Below are positions 29,458 to 38,368 of a stretch of DNA of 64,000 bases, in pieces; positions within the stretch are counted from its first letter, which is position 1; every line of letters starts with the position of its first letter. Origin of the DNA: Roseiarcus sp963835955 (GTDB lineage Bacteria > Pseudomonadota > Alphaproteobacteria > Rhizobiales > Beijerinckiaceae); NCBI GenBank assembly GCA_963835955.1, contig CAWIHZ010000005.1, positions 124,001-188,000 of the forward strand, read 5' to 3'. Both the position numbers and the translations under genes were made by a program. The notes beneath the pieces are model-generated. The model was not told the DNA's origin. It searched no databases and saw nothing but the letters and a program-made list of their open reading frames with translations.

Positions 29458-30225
29458 TCAGTTGTTGCGGCTGGAGCCGGTCAACATCAGGATCGCCTGG
29501 AACATGTTGATGAAGTCGAGATAGAGCCGCAAGGCGCCGTGAATTGACTGCTTCTGCACCGTCTCGTAGCCGTCGCCGCTTGAATAGCCATCCTTGATCG
29601 ACTGGGTGTCCCAGGCGGTAAGGCCGGCGAAGATCACGACGCACAGGATCGATAGACCGAACTGCAGCCCCGAGCTTTGCAGGAACAAGTTGAGCAAGCT
29701 CGCGATGATAAGGCCGATGACGCCCATCATCATGAACGATCCCATCGCCGAAAGGCTGCGCTGGGTCGTATAGCCGTAGAGGCTGAGGCTGGCGAAGGCC
29801 GCCGCGGTGGCGAAGAACGCGCGTCCAACCGAGGCGCCGGTGTAGACCACCAGCAGCGCCGACATCGACAGCCCGATCAGCGCCGCGAAGGCGATGAAGG
29901 CGTTGCGGGCGCTGGCGACCGACATCGAATTGAGGCGGGCCGAGATGTAGAAGACCAGCGCCAGCGGCGACAGCACGATCAGCCAGCGCAGCGGCGAGAC
30001 ATAGATCGCATGGCCGAAGTCGGTCAGCGCAAGCCGTCCGCTCGGGGTCTGGACCGTGCCGAGGGCGAAAGCCCCGTAAGCGACCAGGCCGGTCACGCCG
30101 AGGCCCAGGGTCATGTAGTTGTAAACGCCGATCATGTAGGCGCGAAGGCCCTGATCGATCGCGACGCCGGACCGTGCAATACCAGCGCCGGGACGCGCGT
30201 TGGCGTAGCGGTCATAGTCGGACAT
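29458..30225 (-). CDS. Bax inhibitor-1/YccA-family membrane protein
   Basis: A 255-residue inner-membrane protein with about seven hydrophobic helices and the family's C-terminal acidic and aromatic pattern (GLTAWDTQSIKDGY and ALRLYLDFINMFQAILMLTG). Members are linked to stress tolerance and protein quality control (YccA modulates FtsH), but the role here is unknown. The ATG at 30225 is chosen because a GAGAGG site precedes it and homology begins at SDYDRYAN. Confidence 0.9.
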   Translation of the reverse strand: MSDYDRYANARPGAGIARSGVAIDQGLRAYMIGVYNYMTLGLGVTGLVAYGAFALGTVQTPSGRLALTDFGHAIYVSPLRWLIVLSPLALVFYISARLNSMSVASARNAFIAFAALIGLSMSALLVVYTGASVGRAFFATAAAFASLSLYGYTTQRSLSAMGSFMMMGVIGLIIASLLNLFLQSSGLQFGLSILCVVIFAGLTAWDTQSIKDGYSSGDGYETVQKQSIHGALRLYLDFINMFQAILMLTGSSRNN

Positions 30226-30343
30226 GAGAAAAACCTCTCCATAGAGATGCGGCAGCCCCCCGGCCGCGAAGCCGAGGTAACGCCTCAGGACATAATATGG
30301 CGAGAGGCCATGGCGCCGCAAGTCCGCGGACGACGAAATCGCC

Positions 30344-31951
30344 TCAGTGCCCGCCCCCTCCGCCGGCCATGGCGACCGGCCGTCGCATCAGGGCGGCGAA
30401 GGTGACGCAACCGAGGAAGAGGAAGGTAAGCGCCAGGAAGACATCGGCGAGCGCCATCACCTCCGCCTGCCGACGCACGATCAGTGCGAGCTTCTTGATC
30501 GCGGCGAGTTGAGCGTCGGAGCCGCGCGCGGCCAGCGCCGCGGTCATATTGGCGAGCGTCTCATTCGCCACGGCGCGGCTCCAGGTGACGGACTCGCGCA
30601 GCCGCTCGAGATGCAGGTCCATGCGCTTGTCCAACATCGTGTTGATGAGCGCCAGGCCCACCGCCCCGCCGAGATTGCGCATCAGATTGAACAGCCCGGA
30701 AGCGTTCTTGATCTTGTTCGGCGGCATCGTGCCGAGCGCCAGATTGTTGATCGGAACCATGCTGAGCATCAGCCCGACGCCGCGAAAGATCTGGGGCCAC
30801 AACAGCTCCCAGAAATCCCAGTCGACGGTGACGTAAGACGCCTGCCAGGTGCCGATCGCGAAGAAGATGAAGCCGACCGCGATCATAAGGCGCGGGTCGA
30901 CCCGGTTCATCAGCCGCCCGGCGAGCGGCGCGGTCAGGAACATGCAGGCGCCGGTCACGAACATGGTCTTGCCGATCATCAGCGACGAATAGCCGCGCAC
31001 CACAGCCAGATAGACCGGGTAGATATAGGTGAGGCCATAGAGCCCGATGCCGAGCACGAAGGCGAACATCGTGCCGGTCCAGAAATTGCGGTCGCGAAAG
31101 GAGGAAAGATCGACGATCGGCTGGTAGGCGCTCAGCACGCGCCAGAAGAAGGCGACGCCGCTGACGGTCGAGACGACGATGGCGATCGACACCGGCTGGC
31201 TCTGGAACCAGTCCTTCGACGGCCCTTCCTCCAGCGCATATTCGAGCGCCCCGAGAAATCCCGCCATGGCGATGAGGCCGGTCCAGTCGAAATTGGCGAG
31301 CAGCGAATAGTCCGGCTCGTCGAAATCGATCAAGAGCCAGGTCGCGCCGGTGACGATGATCCCCGGAATGATGTTGATGAGGAACAGCCAGTGCCAGGAG
31401 TACCAGTCGGTAAGGTAGCCGCCGACCGTCGGCCCGATCGTCGGGGCGAGCGTCGCCACCAGCCCGATGATCGGGGCGATGAACGGCTGTTTCGAGCGCG
31501 GAAAGATGGTGAACGCCGAGGCGAACACGGTCGGGATCATCCCGCCGCCGATGAAGCCCTGCAGCGCCCGCCAGACGATCATCTCGTTGATGCTGGTCGA
31601 CTGGGCGCACATGAAACTCATCAGCGTGAAACCGCCGGCCGAGATAGCGAAGATGAGCCTGGTCGAGAAGGCGCGCGACAGGAAGCCCGACAGCGGAATC
31701 ATGATCACTTCGGCGATCAGGTAGCTGGTCTGGACCCAGGTGACCTCGTCCAACGAGGCAGAAAGCCCCGCCTGGATCTGCGACAGCGACGCCGACACGA
31801 CCTGAATGTCCAGGATCGCCATGAACATCCCGAACACCATGAAGATGAACGCCGCCAGCCTTCGCTTCGAGAAATGCTCGACCGTCGCCGGCGTCCATGC
31901 GGCCGGGCGCGCCGGGATGTCTGGCGCGCGGACAGCGACGGCGTCGCTCAA
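30344..31951 (-). CDS. emrB: DHA2-family (EmrB-type) MFS drug exporter
   Basis: A 535-residue proton-driven efflux permease with about 14 membrane helices. The DHA2 signature is seen in LDIQVVSASLSQIQAGL near helix 1 and in WRALQGFIGGGMIPTVFASAF. It pairs with the upstream HlyD-type adaptor, with which it overlaps by ATGA, so the two form an EmrAB-like pump. TetR control is likely from the divergent regulator. Confidence 0.94.
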   Translation of the reverse strand: MSDAVAVRAPDIPARPAAWTPATVEHFSKRRLAAFIFMVFGMFMAILDIQVVSASLSQIQAGLSASLDEVTWVQTSYLIAEVIMIPLSGFLSRAFSTRLIFAISAGGFTLMSFMCAQSTSINEMIVWRALQGFIGGGMIPTVFASAFTIFPRSKQPFIAPIIGLVATLAPTIGPTVGGYLTDWYSWHWLFLINIIPGIIVTGATWLLIDFDEPDYSLLANFDWTGLIAMAGFLGALEYALEEGPSKDWFQSQPVSIAIVVSTVSGVAFFWRVLSAYQPIVDLSSFRDRNFWTGTMFAFVLGIGLYGLTYIYPVYLAVVRGYSSLMIGKTMFVTGACMFLTAPLAGRLMNRVDPRLMIAVGFIFFAIGTWQASYVTVDWDFWELLWPQIFRGVGLMLSMVPINNLALGTMPPNKIKNASGLFNLMRNLGGAVGLALINTMLDKRMDLHLERLRESVTWSRAVANETLANMTAALAARGSDAQLAAIKKLALIVRRQAEVMALADVFLALTFLFLGCVTFAALMRRPVAMAGGGGGH

Positions 31952-33237
31952 GGCTTGGCGCTCTTGGTGGCGAACGCTTCGAGCCCGAGCGCGCCGAGCA
32001 GCGTCGGCCTGGCCGCGTTGGGATCGCGGGTGTGGACGGTGGCGACGACCGAAAGGCCGGGCCGCAAGGGAACCGTCTTCAGCACCTCCTCGGGGAAGGT
32101 GATGCGCACGGCGACGCGCTGGACGACCTTGGTGAAATTGCCAGTCGCGTTGTCGGGCGGCAGCAGCGAGAACTGCGAGCCGGACGCGGGCGAAATCGAC
32201 GTCACTACGCCCTGGACGACTTTCCCGTCGAGCGCGTCGATCGCGACGTCGACCTTCTGACCCGGCCGGATGTCCGCGAGCTGGGTCTCCTTGAAATTGG
32301 CGTCGACGTAAGACGCGTTGACGGGCACCAGGGCCATCAACCGGGTTCCCGGCTGCACGAGTTCGCCGACTTCGGCCGCCTTGTTTCCGACGACGCCGTC
32401 GAAGGGTGCGAGAACGCGGGTGAACGACATATCCAGCTCGGCCTTGGCCAACCCGGTCTGGAGTTCGCCGCGCTGGCGCGTCGCCTCGTCCCGCTGGGCC
32501 TTCAGCACGTCGAGATTGGCCTTGGCGCCCTCCACCGCGGCGGCGGCGGAAGCGGCAGTCGCGCTCGCCGCCGCGACAGCCGCCCTGGTGCGGTCGCGAT
32601 CTGCGGTCGCCTGCTCGAGACGCTGCTGCGACCCGAAATTCGTCTGCGCAAGCTTGAGAGAGCGGTCATATTCAAGGGCGGCTCGCTCGACGTCGGCCTT
32701 GGCGCCCGTCAGTTGGGCCTTTGCGGCGGCAACCTGCGCCTCGGCCTGGGCGATCGCCGCGCCCTGGGCGTCGATCTGCCGGCCGATGCGGGCGATCGTC
32801 GCGTCCTGGGTGGCGATGCGCGCCTTGGCGTCGTCGACTGAATTCTGATAGTCGCGGTCGTCGATCGAAGCCAGAAGCTCGCCCTTGTGGACGACCTGAT
32901 TGTCGACCACCGGAACCGCGGTCAGATGCCCGGTCGCCTTGGCGGCGATGATCGATGTCGAGGCGCCGATATAGGCGTCGTCGGTCGAAACGAGAAAGCG
33001 GCCCGTGACGAAATAATCGTAAGCCGTCTTGCCGCCATAGGCGAGCGCGGCCAGCAGGACGACCGGCAGAATGATCCGGCGAAGGCCGGCGCGCCTAGGC
33101 TTGGGCTTGGGCGCGGCCGGCGGGCCGCCGACCGCCGGCTTCGGTGTCGCCGGCAGCCCCGGCGCAGCCGGCGGCGCGGTCATCGCCCGCGAGGCTGTCG
33201 CGGCGGCCGACTCGGCGACTTCGACGTGCTCGTCCAT
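31948..33237 (-). CDS. emrA: HlyD-family (EmrA-type) membrane-fusion adaptor
   Basis: A 429-residue periplasmic adaptor: cytoplasmic Pro/Ala-rich N-terminus, one membrane helix (LRRIILPVVLLAALAYGGKTAYDYF), a biotinyl-lipoyl-like half, a long Ala-rich coiled-coil hairpin (about residues 120-250), and the second lipoyl half (VLAPFDGVVGNKAAEVGELVQPG). It connects EmrB to an outer-membrane channel, which is not encoded nearby. Start at 33237; an upstream ATG at 33297 would place coding sequence over an operator and is unlikely. Confidence 0.93.
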   Translation of the reverse strand: MDEHVEVAESAAATASRAMTAPPAAPGLPATPKPAVGGPPAAPKPKPRRAGLRRIILPVVLLAALAYGGKTAYDYFVTGRFLVSTDDAYIGASTSIIAAKATGHLTAVPVVDNQVVHKGELLASIDDRDYQNSVDDAKARIATQDATIARIGRQIDAQGAAIAQAEAQVAAAKAQLTGAKADVERAALEYDRSLKLAQTNFGSQQRLEQATADRDRTRAAVAAASATAASAAAAVEGAKANLDVLKAQRDEATRQRGELQTGLAKAELDMSFTRVLAPFDGVVGNKAAEVGELVQPGTRLMALVPVNASYVDANFKETQLADIRPGQKVDVAIDALDGKVVQGVVTSISPASGSQFSLLPPDNATGNFTKVVQRVAVRITFPEEVLKTVPLRPGLSVVATVHTRDPNAARPTLLGALGLEAFATKSAKP

Positions 33238-33265
33238 CGAAAACCCCAACCTAAAATCAAATTGC

Positions 33266-33282
33266 GACCGAACGGTTCGGTC
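33266..33282. promoter_or_regulatory. TetR-family operator, proximal to emrA
   Basis: A perfect 17-nt palindrome GACCGAAC-G-GTTCGGTC between the divergent emrA and tetR genes, just upstream of emrA. Confidence 0.82.
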
Positions 33283-33330
33283 AATTTTTCTTGACATAGT
33301 CCAATCCGGGGACTAAAGCAAGGAAAATCG

Positions 33331-33347
33331 AACCGAACCGTTCGGTC
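33331..33347. promoter_or_regulatory. TetR-family operator, proximal to tetR
   Basis: A near-perfect second copy, AACCGAAC-C-GTTCGGTC, 65 nt from the first, with a further half-site ATTCGGTCG at 33352-33360. This one overlaps the tetR promoter region, so the regulator probably represses itself. Confidence 0.82.
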
Positions 33348-33370
33348 AGAGATTCGGTCGCGGGAAGGTA

Positions 33371-34012
33371 TTGACGGATATGGAATTGGAAGCTCCGGAA
33401 CAGGAAGCCGCCGGCCGGAACGACATCGGCGCCAAAAAGCGCCAGATCATGGACGGCGCGCGTTCGGTGTTCCTGAGCGCCGGTTTCGACGGCGCCAGCA
33501 TGAACGACGTGGCGCGCGCGGCCGGCGTCTCCAAGGGCACGCTTTACGCCTATTTCAGCTCCAAGGATGAGCTGTTCGAGGCGATCATTCGCGGCGAATT
33601 CGGGCAAGCCGCGGAAAGGCTGTGCGTCTTCAGGCGCGAGGGCGACGTGCCGGCGATGCTGACCGATTTTGGGGTCAGGCTGCTTGTTCGGATGACCGAG
33701 CCGGGCCATCTCGCTCTCGCTCGCGTAGTCATCGCGGCGGCGGAGAAGTTCCCCAATGTCGGCCGCGCTTTCTACGAGGCAGGCCCCCACTATGGCGCGA
33801 CGCGCCTGGCCGACGAGCTGCGGGCGCTTGAGAGGGCGGGCGCGCTGAAGGTTCCAGATCCCGAGCGCGCCGCCTGGCAATTCATCGATCTCTGCCTGAG
33901 CTTCGGCTATAAGCGCCTGCTATTCGGCGTCGTCGATTCTATCAGCCGCGAGGCCATCGAGGCCTCGGTCAAGGCCGGAGTCGAGGTGTTCTTGAAGGCG
34001 TATGGGGTTTAG
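33371..34012 (+). CDS. TetR/AcrR-family repressor of the EmrAB-type pump
   Basis: A 213-residue regulator. The N-terminal helix-turn-helix is KKRQIMDGARSVFLSAGFDGASMNDVARAAGVSKGTLYAYFSSKDELF (given here by its positions, about 21-68, with key residues GVSKGTLYAYF), and the C-terminal ligand domain is all-helical. The TTG at 33371 has a GGGAAGG site close by; an in-frame ATG follows at 33380. It is divergent from emrA with two matching palindromes between them. Confidence 0.9.
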   Translation: MTDMELEAPEQEAAGRNDIGAKKRQIMDGARSVFLSAGFDGASMNDVARAAGVSKGTLYAYFSSKDELFEAIIRGEFGQAAERLCVFRREGDVPAMLTDFGVRLLVRMTEPGHLALARVVIAAAEKFPNVGRAFYEAGPHYGATRLADELRALERAGALKVPDPERAAWQFIDLCLSFGYKRLLFGVVDSISREAIEASVKAGVEVFLKAYGV

Positions 34013-34135
34013 AGGGGGGCGGTTCCGTCCTCGACAATTCACCGAGTTCGATTACGGCGAAGGGCCTTAAATCGGGGTCGCCGGGCTTGGCGCCCGCCCC
34101 AGTTTCAACCCGCCCTAGCCAACTCGCCAAACCGG

Positions 34136-35515
34136 TCAGTGTTCTTCCCGATTGCAGGCGGCCAAAGCTGCGCCAAATCTCGCCTCGATCACCGCACCTC
34201 CCTCGGCCGGAGCGAAGAGATCGACGCGCCCCGCGAACGCCCGAACGCGGTCGCGCATGGCCGCGAGGCCCATGCCTGCGCCGAATTCGCCTTGCGGCCC
34301 GCGGCCGTCGTCGGCGACGCGAACGACGAGCCCGGCGAGTTCGGGATCGCGCGAGTTCGCCTCCGGCCCCAATTCGTAGAATGTCAGGGTCACGGCGATG
34401 CGCCTCGCTCCGGCGTGGCGAAAGGCGTTGGTTAGCGCTTCCTGAACGAATCGATAGATCATCAGGCTGGCGCGATCGCTCAAGCGCTCCGTCCGCGGAT
34501 GAGCGTCGAGCGTCAAATCAACCTCCGGCTCTGCGCGCCTCCAGTGCGCGACCAATGAGCGCAGCGCGGCCACAAGTCCGAGTTCTTCCAACGCCGCGGG
34601 GCGCAAGTGCGCGAGTATGCGGCGGTTCTGGCCTTGCAGAGCCTCGACTTGGGTCTGGATGGCGACCGCCGCGGCATGGGCGGTCGGAGCTTCGCCGAGC
34701 TTTGCCGCTAACACGGCGGCGCTGGCGCGCAGCGCGAACAGATGAGGGCCGAACTCGTCGTGCAGTTCATTCGCAATCAGACGTCGCTCCTCGTCATGAG
34801 CGGCGAACACGCGCTCGATCAACTCGCCGTTGGCGCGACTTAGGCTTTCGAGCGCGCCCGCGAGGCTGTTGACCTTGGCGTTGAGATCACGGATCTCGGG
34901 CGGACCGCCGCCTTCCGCCCGCGCCGCGTATTCGCCGCTTTCGAGCCTCGCCAGCGTGACGCCCGCCACGCCGAGGGGCTTGAGGGCGCGACCGACAAGC
35001 AGACCTGTCGCGCTTATGGCCGCCAGAGCAAGCATCGCTCCCGCCAGCGCCTCGTCGCGCGCGCTAGTCCAGGCCTCGTCGATCACGGCGGATGGGTCGG
35101 AGACGATGACGATCGAATTCATCCTTCTGCCGTTGAAGACGACGGGAACGGCGGCAACCTCCGTCCGCGCGTTTACGAGCGCGCGGAACCATCGCGGCGT
35201 TTGCGAAGAATTGCTTGCGGCCAGCACGATCGCGGAGGCGAACGAAGGCTCTCCGACGCCGACCCGCACGTGACGCACGTTCTGGAGACTCGCGAGCAGC
35301 GCCTCGATGGCCCTCGCCGGCTCGGGCGCGTCCTGAAGGTGGCCCAGCGTGGTGGTGACGAGATCCTTGGTCAGTCGCATCGCATTCTGCGTCTCGGCGC
35401 GCGCCCGCCCGCTCGCTTCGATGAGAGTTCGGCCAACGTCCATGCAGAGCCAGAGCGCCAGGAGCGACCCGAAGATGAGATTGAGACGGTTGCGGAGGGA
35501 GATCGAGCGCCACAT
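34136..35515 (-). CDS. NarX/MoxY-type sensor histidine kinase (FlhS/MoxY-like)
   Basis: A 459-residue membrane kinase. Two membrane helices (LIFGSLLALWLCMDVGRTLIEA and ALAGAMLALAAISATGLLVG) flank a periplasmic sensor domain of the LapD/MoxY type. A HAMP-like linker and a HisKA_3 domain with the phosphoacceptor His in NELHDEFG follow, then an ATPase with DDGRGP and GMGLAAMRDR motifs. The ATG at 35515 (MWRSISLRNRLN) is the likely start. Methylotrophs use such kinases (MoxY, FlhS) to control C1 oxidation. The divergent response regulator and nearby fae support that role, which is inferred. Confidence 0.85.
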   Translation of the reverse strand: MWRSISLRNRLNLIFGSLLALWLCMDVGRTLIEASGRARAETQNAMRLTKDLVTTTLGHLQDAPEPARAIEALLASLQNVRHVRVGVGEPSFASAIVLAASNSSQTPRWFRALVNARTEVAAVPVVFNGRRMNSIVIVSDPSAVIDEAWTSARDEALAGAMLALAAISATGLLVGRALKPLGVAGVTLARLESGEYAARAEGGGPPEIRDLNAKVNSLAGALESLSRANGELIERVFAAHDEERRLIANELHDEFGPHLFALRASAAVLAAKLGEAPTAHAAAVAIQTQVEALQGQNRRILAHLRPAALEELGLVAALRSLVAHWRRAEPEVDLTLDAHPRTERLSDRASLMIYRFVQEALTNAFRHAGARRIAVTLTFYELGPEANSRDPELAGLVVRVADDGRGPQGEFGAGMGLAAMRDRVRAFAGRVDLFAPAEGGAVIEARFGAALAACNREEH

Positions 35516-35676
35516 CCGGTTTTGATCCCTTTTTGCGGCCACCGTTGATTTTGTCCGCGAGCCTGTCAATCTTTGGGCCGCGCGGGCTCGGGCTCTCGCC
35601 CGTCCCAAGGCGCGCCAACGGACGCTTCATGGGATGGAAAGGATCGCTCCCTCCCGATCGCTGGAGTCGCGGGTCG

Positions 35677-36297
35677 ATGCGGGTTCTCATCGTCGACGAT
35701 CACCCGATCGTGACTTCTGGCTGCCGGGCGCTCCTGGAAGCCGAGGATCCGGGCGTCGAGATTTTCGAGGCTTCTGACGGCCGGGCCGGATATTCCGCCT
35801 ATTTCGCTCTCAAGCCCGACGTTGCGGTGATCGACCTAAATCTGCCCGGCGTTTCGGGACTGGAGCTTATCCGTCGCGTTCTGCAGCGCGAGCCGGAGGC
35901 GCACCTCATTCTGTTCAGCATGAACGACGATCCCGTGATCGCCGCGCGGGCGATTGAGGCGGGCGCCAAGGGCTATATCGCCAAGACCGACGATCCTGTC
36001 TTTTTTGCCGGCGCGGTGAAGTCGGTGGCGGGCGGCGGGCTCTACCTGCACGCGGAAATGGCGCGCCGGATCGCCTTCCTGCGCGCGGGTGGAAACGCCA
36101 CCGCGATTTCCGCGCTGAGCCCGCGCGAGCTTGAAATCATGCGCCTGATCGCGGCCGGCCGCACCATGGCCGAGATCGCCGATGCGCTGGATATCTCCTA
36201 CAAGACGATCGCCAACAATTGCACTCAGCTCAAACACAAGCTCGGCGCTCGCAGCGCGATGGACCTCGCGCGCATTGCTCTTGACGCAAAGCTTTGA
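35677..36297 (+). CDS. NarL/LuxR-type response regulator (FlhR/MoxX-like)
   Basis: A 206-residue response regulator. The receiver domain has VDDHPIV, the phosphorylated Asp in AVIDLNLPG and the Lys in GYIAKTD. The C-terminal LuxR-type HTH is LSPRELEIMRLIAAGRTMAEIADAL with the recognition segment SYKTIANNCTQLKHKLG. Start ATG 35677 gives the standard MRVLIVDDH N-terminus. It is divergent from its probable kinase partner and lies next to the solute-binding protein and fae. Confidence 0.9.
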   Translation: MRVLIVDDHPIVTSGCRALLEAEDPGVEIFEASDGRAGYSAYFALKPDVAVIDLNLPGVSGLELIRRVLQREPEAHLILFSMNDDPVIAARAIEAGAKGYIAKTDDPVFFAGAVKSVAGGGLYLHAEMARRIAFLRAGGNATAISALSPRELEIMRLIAAGRTMAEIADALDISYKTIANNCTQLKHKLGARSAMDLARIALDAKL

Positions 36298-36336
36298 AGG
36301 ACACGAGACGCCCGGCCGCCATTGTTCGAAAGCGCT

Positions 36337-37557
36337 TCATTTCACGAGCGGACAGCCGTCGTCGGCTAGCGGGCGGAAAGCTTCATCGGCGGGAATCGTC
36401 TCCACGAGTTCGTAATCGTCCCAGCGGCCCTTGGAGGCCGCTGGCGCCTTGACCCTAAATACATACATCGCATGGGCGGCGCGCCCGTCGGACCTCACGA
36501 CAACTCGGCCGAATAGCGGGTCGTCGATTGGCGCTTTGCGCATCTCGGCGACGACCTTGTCGCCCTCGATCGTGTCGGCCGCCTTCGCGGCGCGCAAATA
36601 GGCGAGGGTCTCGGAATAGACGCCGGCCTGATCCTCCGTCGGCATGCGGCCGCCCATCCGCTCGGCGAACCGCTTGGCGAAGGCGCGCGTCGCTACATTC
36701 TGATCCCAATAGAACGCCTCTGCGAGAATAAGACCCTGCGCGGCGTTGAGGCCCAGCGCCTCGATGTCGGTGATCTGGAGAAACAGCGCGGCAAGACGGG
36801 TGTCGCCTCCCACGACGTGAAATTCCGCCGCCTGCCGGATCGCGTTGATCGCGTCCGCGCCAGTGTCAGCGAGCGCGATGACTTTGGCGCCGGAGGCCTG
36901 CGCCTGCAGCAGATATGAGCCGAAATCGGCGACGCCGAGCGGATGCGAGACCGAACCGACGACAGAGCCGCCCGCCTTGGCGACTGCCTGGCTTGTGTCG
37001 CGTTGGAGGGCTTTGCCCAGCGCATACTCGAAACTGATGAAATACCAGGACTTTCCGCCCATATTGGTGATTGTCCGGCCAATGGCCGAACCCAACGCCC
37101 AGGTGTCGAGCGTCCACTGAACCGTTGTCGGCTGGCAGAATTTTCCGGTGAGATCGGAGGTCGCCGTGGACGAGGCGAGCATCGTCCGGTTTTTTTCGTG
37201 GAGATAGGCGTTTACCGCCAACCCAACTCCGGAATTGGCGAGATCGGCAATCGCCGCGACTCCTTCTTGCTCGATCCAGCGGCGTGTTATCGAGAGCCCG
37301 ATATCCGGCTTGTTCTGATGATCGGCGGATATGATCTCGACCTTGAGATCGCCCGCCTCCCCGGCGAAATCCTCCGCCGCCATCTGAGCGCCGATCAGCG
37401 AGCCCTTGCCGACTTGGTCGGCGAACGGACCGGAAAAGTCGCTGAGCACGCCGATCTTGATCGTACGGTTAGGGATTTCGGCCAAAGCGGCGCCGCTAAC
37501 GCTCATTGTCAGCGCCGCGGCCAGAGCCGCGCGGCATAAGTCCGATGCGGCGCTCAT
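36337..37557 (-). CDS. Branched-chain/amide-type ABC solute-binding protein
   Basis: A 406-residue periplasmic binding protein (Peripla_BP_6 type) with a signal peptide (AALAAALTMSVSGAALAE) and the IKIGVLSDFSGPFADQVGKGS and ADHQNKPDIG patterns. There is no permease or ATPase alongside, so it is an orphan binding protein. In methylotroph clusters such proteins can sit near C1 regulators, and it may present a ligand to the adjacent kinase, but this is speculative. The start at 37557 is chosen for the signal peptide. Confidence 0.85.
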   Translation of the reverse strand: MSAASDLCRAALAAALTMSVSGAALAEIPNRTIKIGVLSDFSGPFADQVGKGSLIGAQMAAEDFAGEAGDLKVEIISADHQNKPDIGLSITRRWIEQEGVAAIADLANSGVGLAVNAYLHEKNRTMLASSTATSDLTGKFCQPTTVQWTLDTWALGSAIGRTITNMGGKSWYFISFEYALGKALQRDTSQAVAKAGGSVVGSVSHPLGVADFGSYLLQAQASGAKVIALADTGADAINAIRQAAEFHVVGGDTRLAALFLQITDIEALGLNAAQGLILAEAFYWDQNVATRAFAKRFAERMGGRMPTEDQAGVYSETLAYLRAAKAADTIEGDKVVAEMRKAPIDDPLFGRVVVRSDGRAAHAMYVFRVKAPAASKGRWDDYELVETIPADEAFRPLADDGCPLVK

Positions 37558-37707
37558 CGCCAAAGTCTCCTGTCGGCCGGACGTCTGCGCGGCACGCTCA
37601 GTCCGGTGAACTGATCGCGCGCCAGCGCGCGGCAAACAGCCGCCACGACCCGTGCAAGAGCGTTCTCTGGCACGGATCTCGGAGACAGAACCCGACCGCG
37701 ACCGCGC

Positions 37708-38214
37708 CTAGGCGGCGAAGGGGTGCTTGGCCGTATCGCGCTGAGCGACCACTTCAGCCGGGGTCGGGTGACCGGAGACGGCTCGCTCGATCAACTCCTT
37801 CGTCGCGCGATAGTTGAAGTCCTGGATCTTCTTGTCGTCGGCCGCTTCCCAGTGGATGAAGACGCCTACACAGATAAAGAGATCATCGGCCTCGCTCGCC
37901 GGAATCGTGCCATCGGCTACGCTGTCGGCGACCGCTTTTGCAACCGCGTGCTGCGCGGGCCCGAACATCTGGACCGCCTGTTTGGCGCCCTTGATCGTCA
38001 CTTTGTTGAACAAGATCGTCGAAGGCTTGACCGCGAGGTTGGGCGCCACAACCGCGAGCAATGCGGTAAAGCCGTCCTTGTTGTTGGTCAGCGCATTGGC
38101 GAAAGCGGTTTCGACAGGGCTGCCGCGCGGGCCGATGATCAGATCGATATGCGCGACCTCGTTGCCATCGCCGACCAGGGACTCGCCGACCATCATCTTG
38201 TTGATCTTAGCCAT
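37708..38214 (-). CDS. fae: Formaldehyde-activating enzyme Fae
   Basis: Condenses formaldehyde with H4MPT to methylene-H4MPT, the entry of formaldehyde to the pathway. 168 residues, the family length. The N-terminus MAKINKMMVGESLVGDGNEVAHIDL with the catalytic His in the AHIDLIIG segment, and the GVFIHWEAADDKKIQDFNYRATK region are diagnostic. A GGGAGGAAAT site precedes the ATG. It is the last gene of the minus-strand orfY-mch-orf5-orf7-fae group but has a 154-nt gap upstream that can hold its own promoter. Confidence 0.98.
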   Translation of the reverse strand: MAKINKMMVGESLVGDGNEVAHIDLIIGPRGSPVETAFANALTNNKDGFTALLAVVAPNLAVKPSTILFNKVTIKGAKQAVQMFGPAQHAVAKAVADSVADGTIPASEADDLFICVGVFIHWEAADDKKIQDFNYRATKELIERAVSGHPTPAEVVAQRDTAKHPFAA

Positions 38215-38368
38215 CCAAATTTCCTCCCAGGGATGAAGACAATCCGCACGCCTCGGGGCGGTTGCGACGAGGCGAACTGGCTATCCTTGTTGTCAGCATC
38301 CCGCCTTGGGGCGGGATCGGTTGGCCGGATAGGCGGAGCTGTTCACCCCGCACCTAAATCAAGCATTG

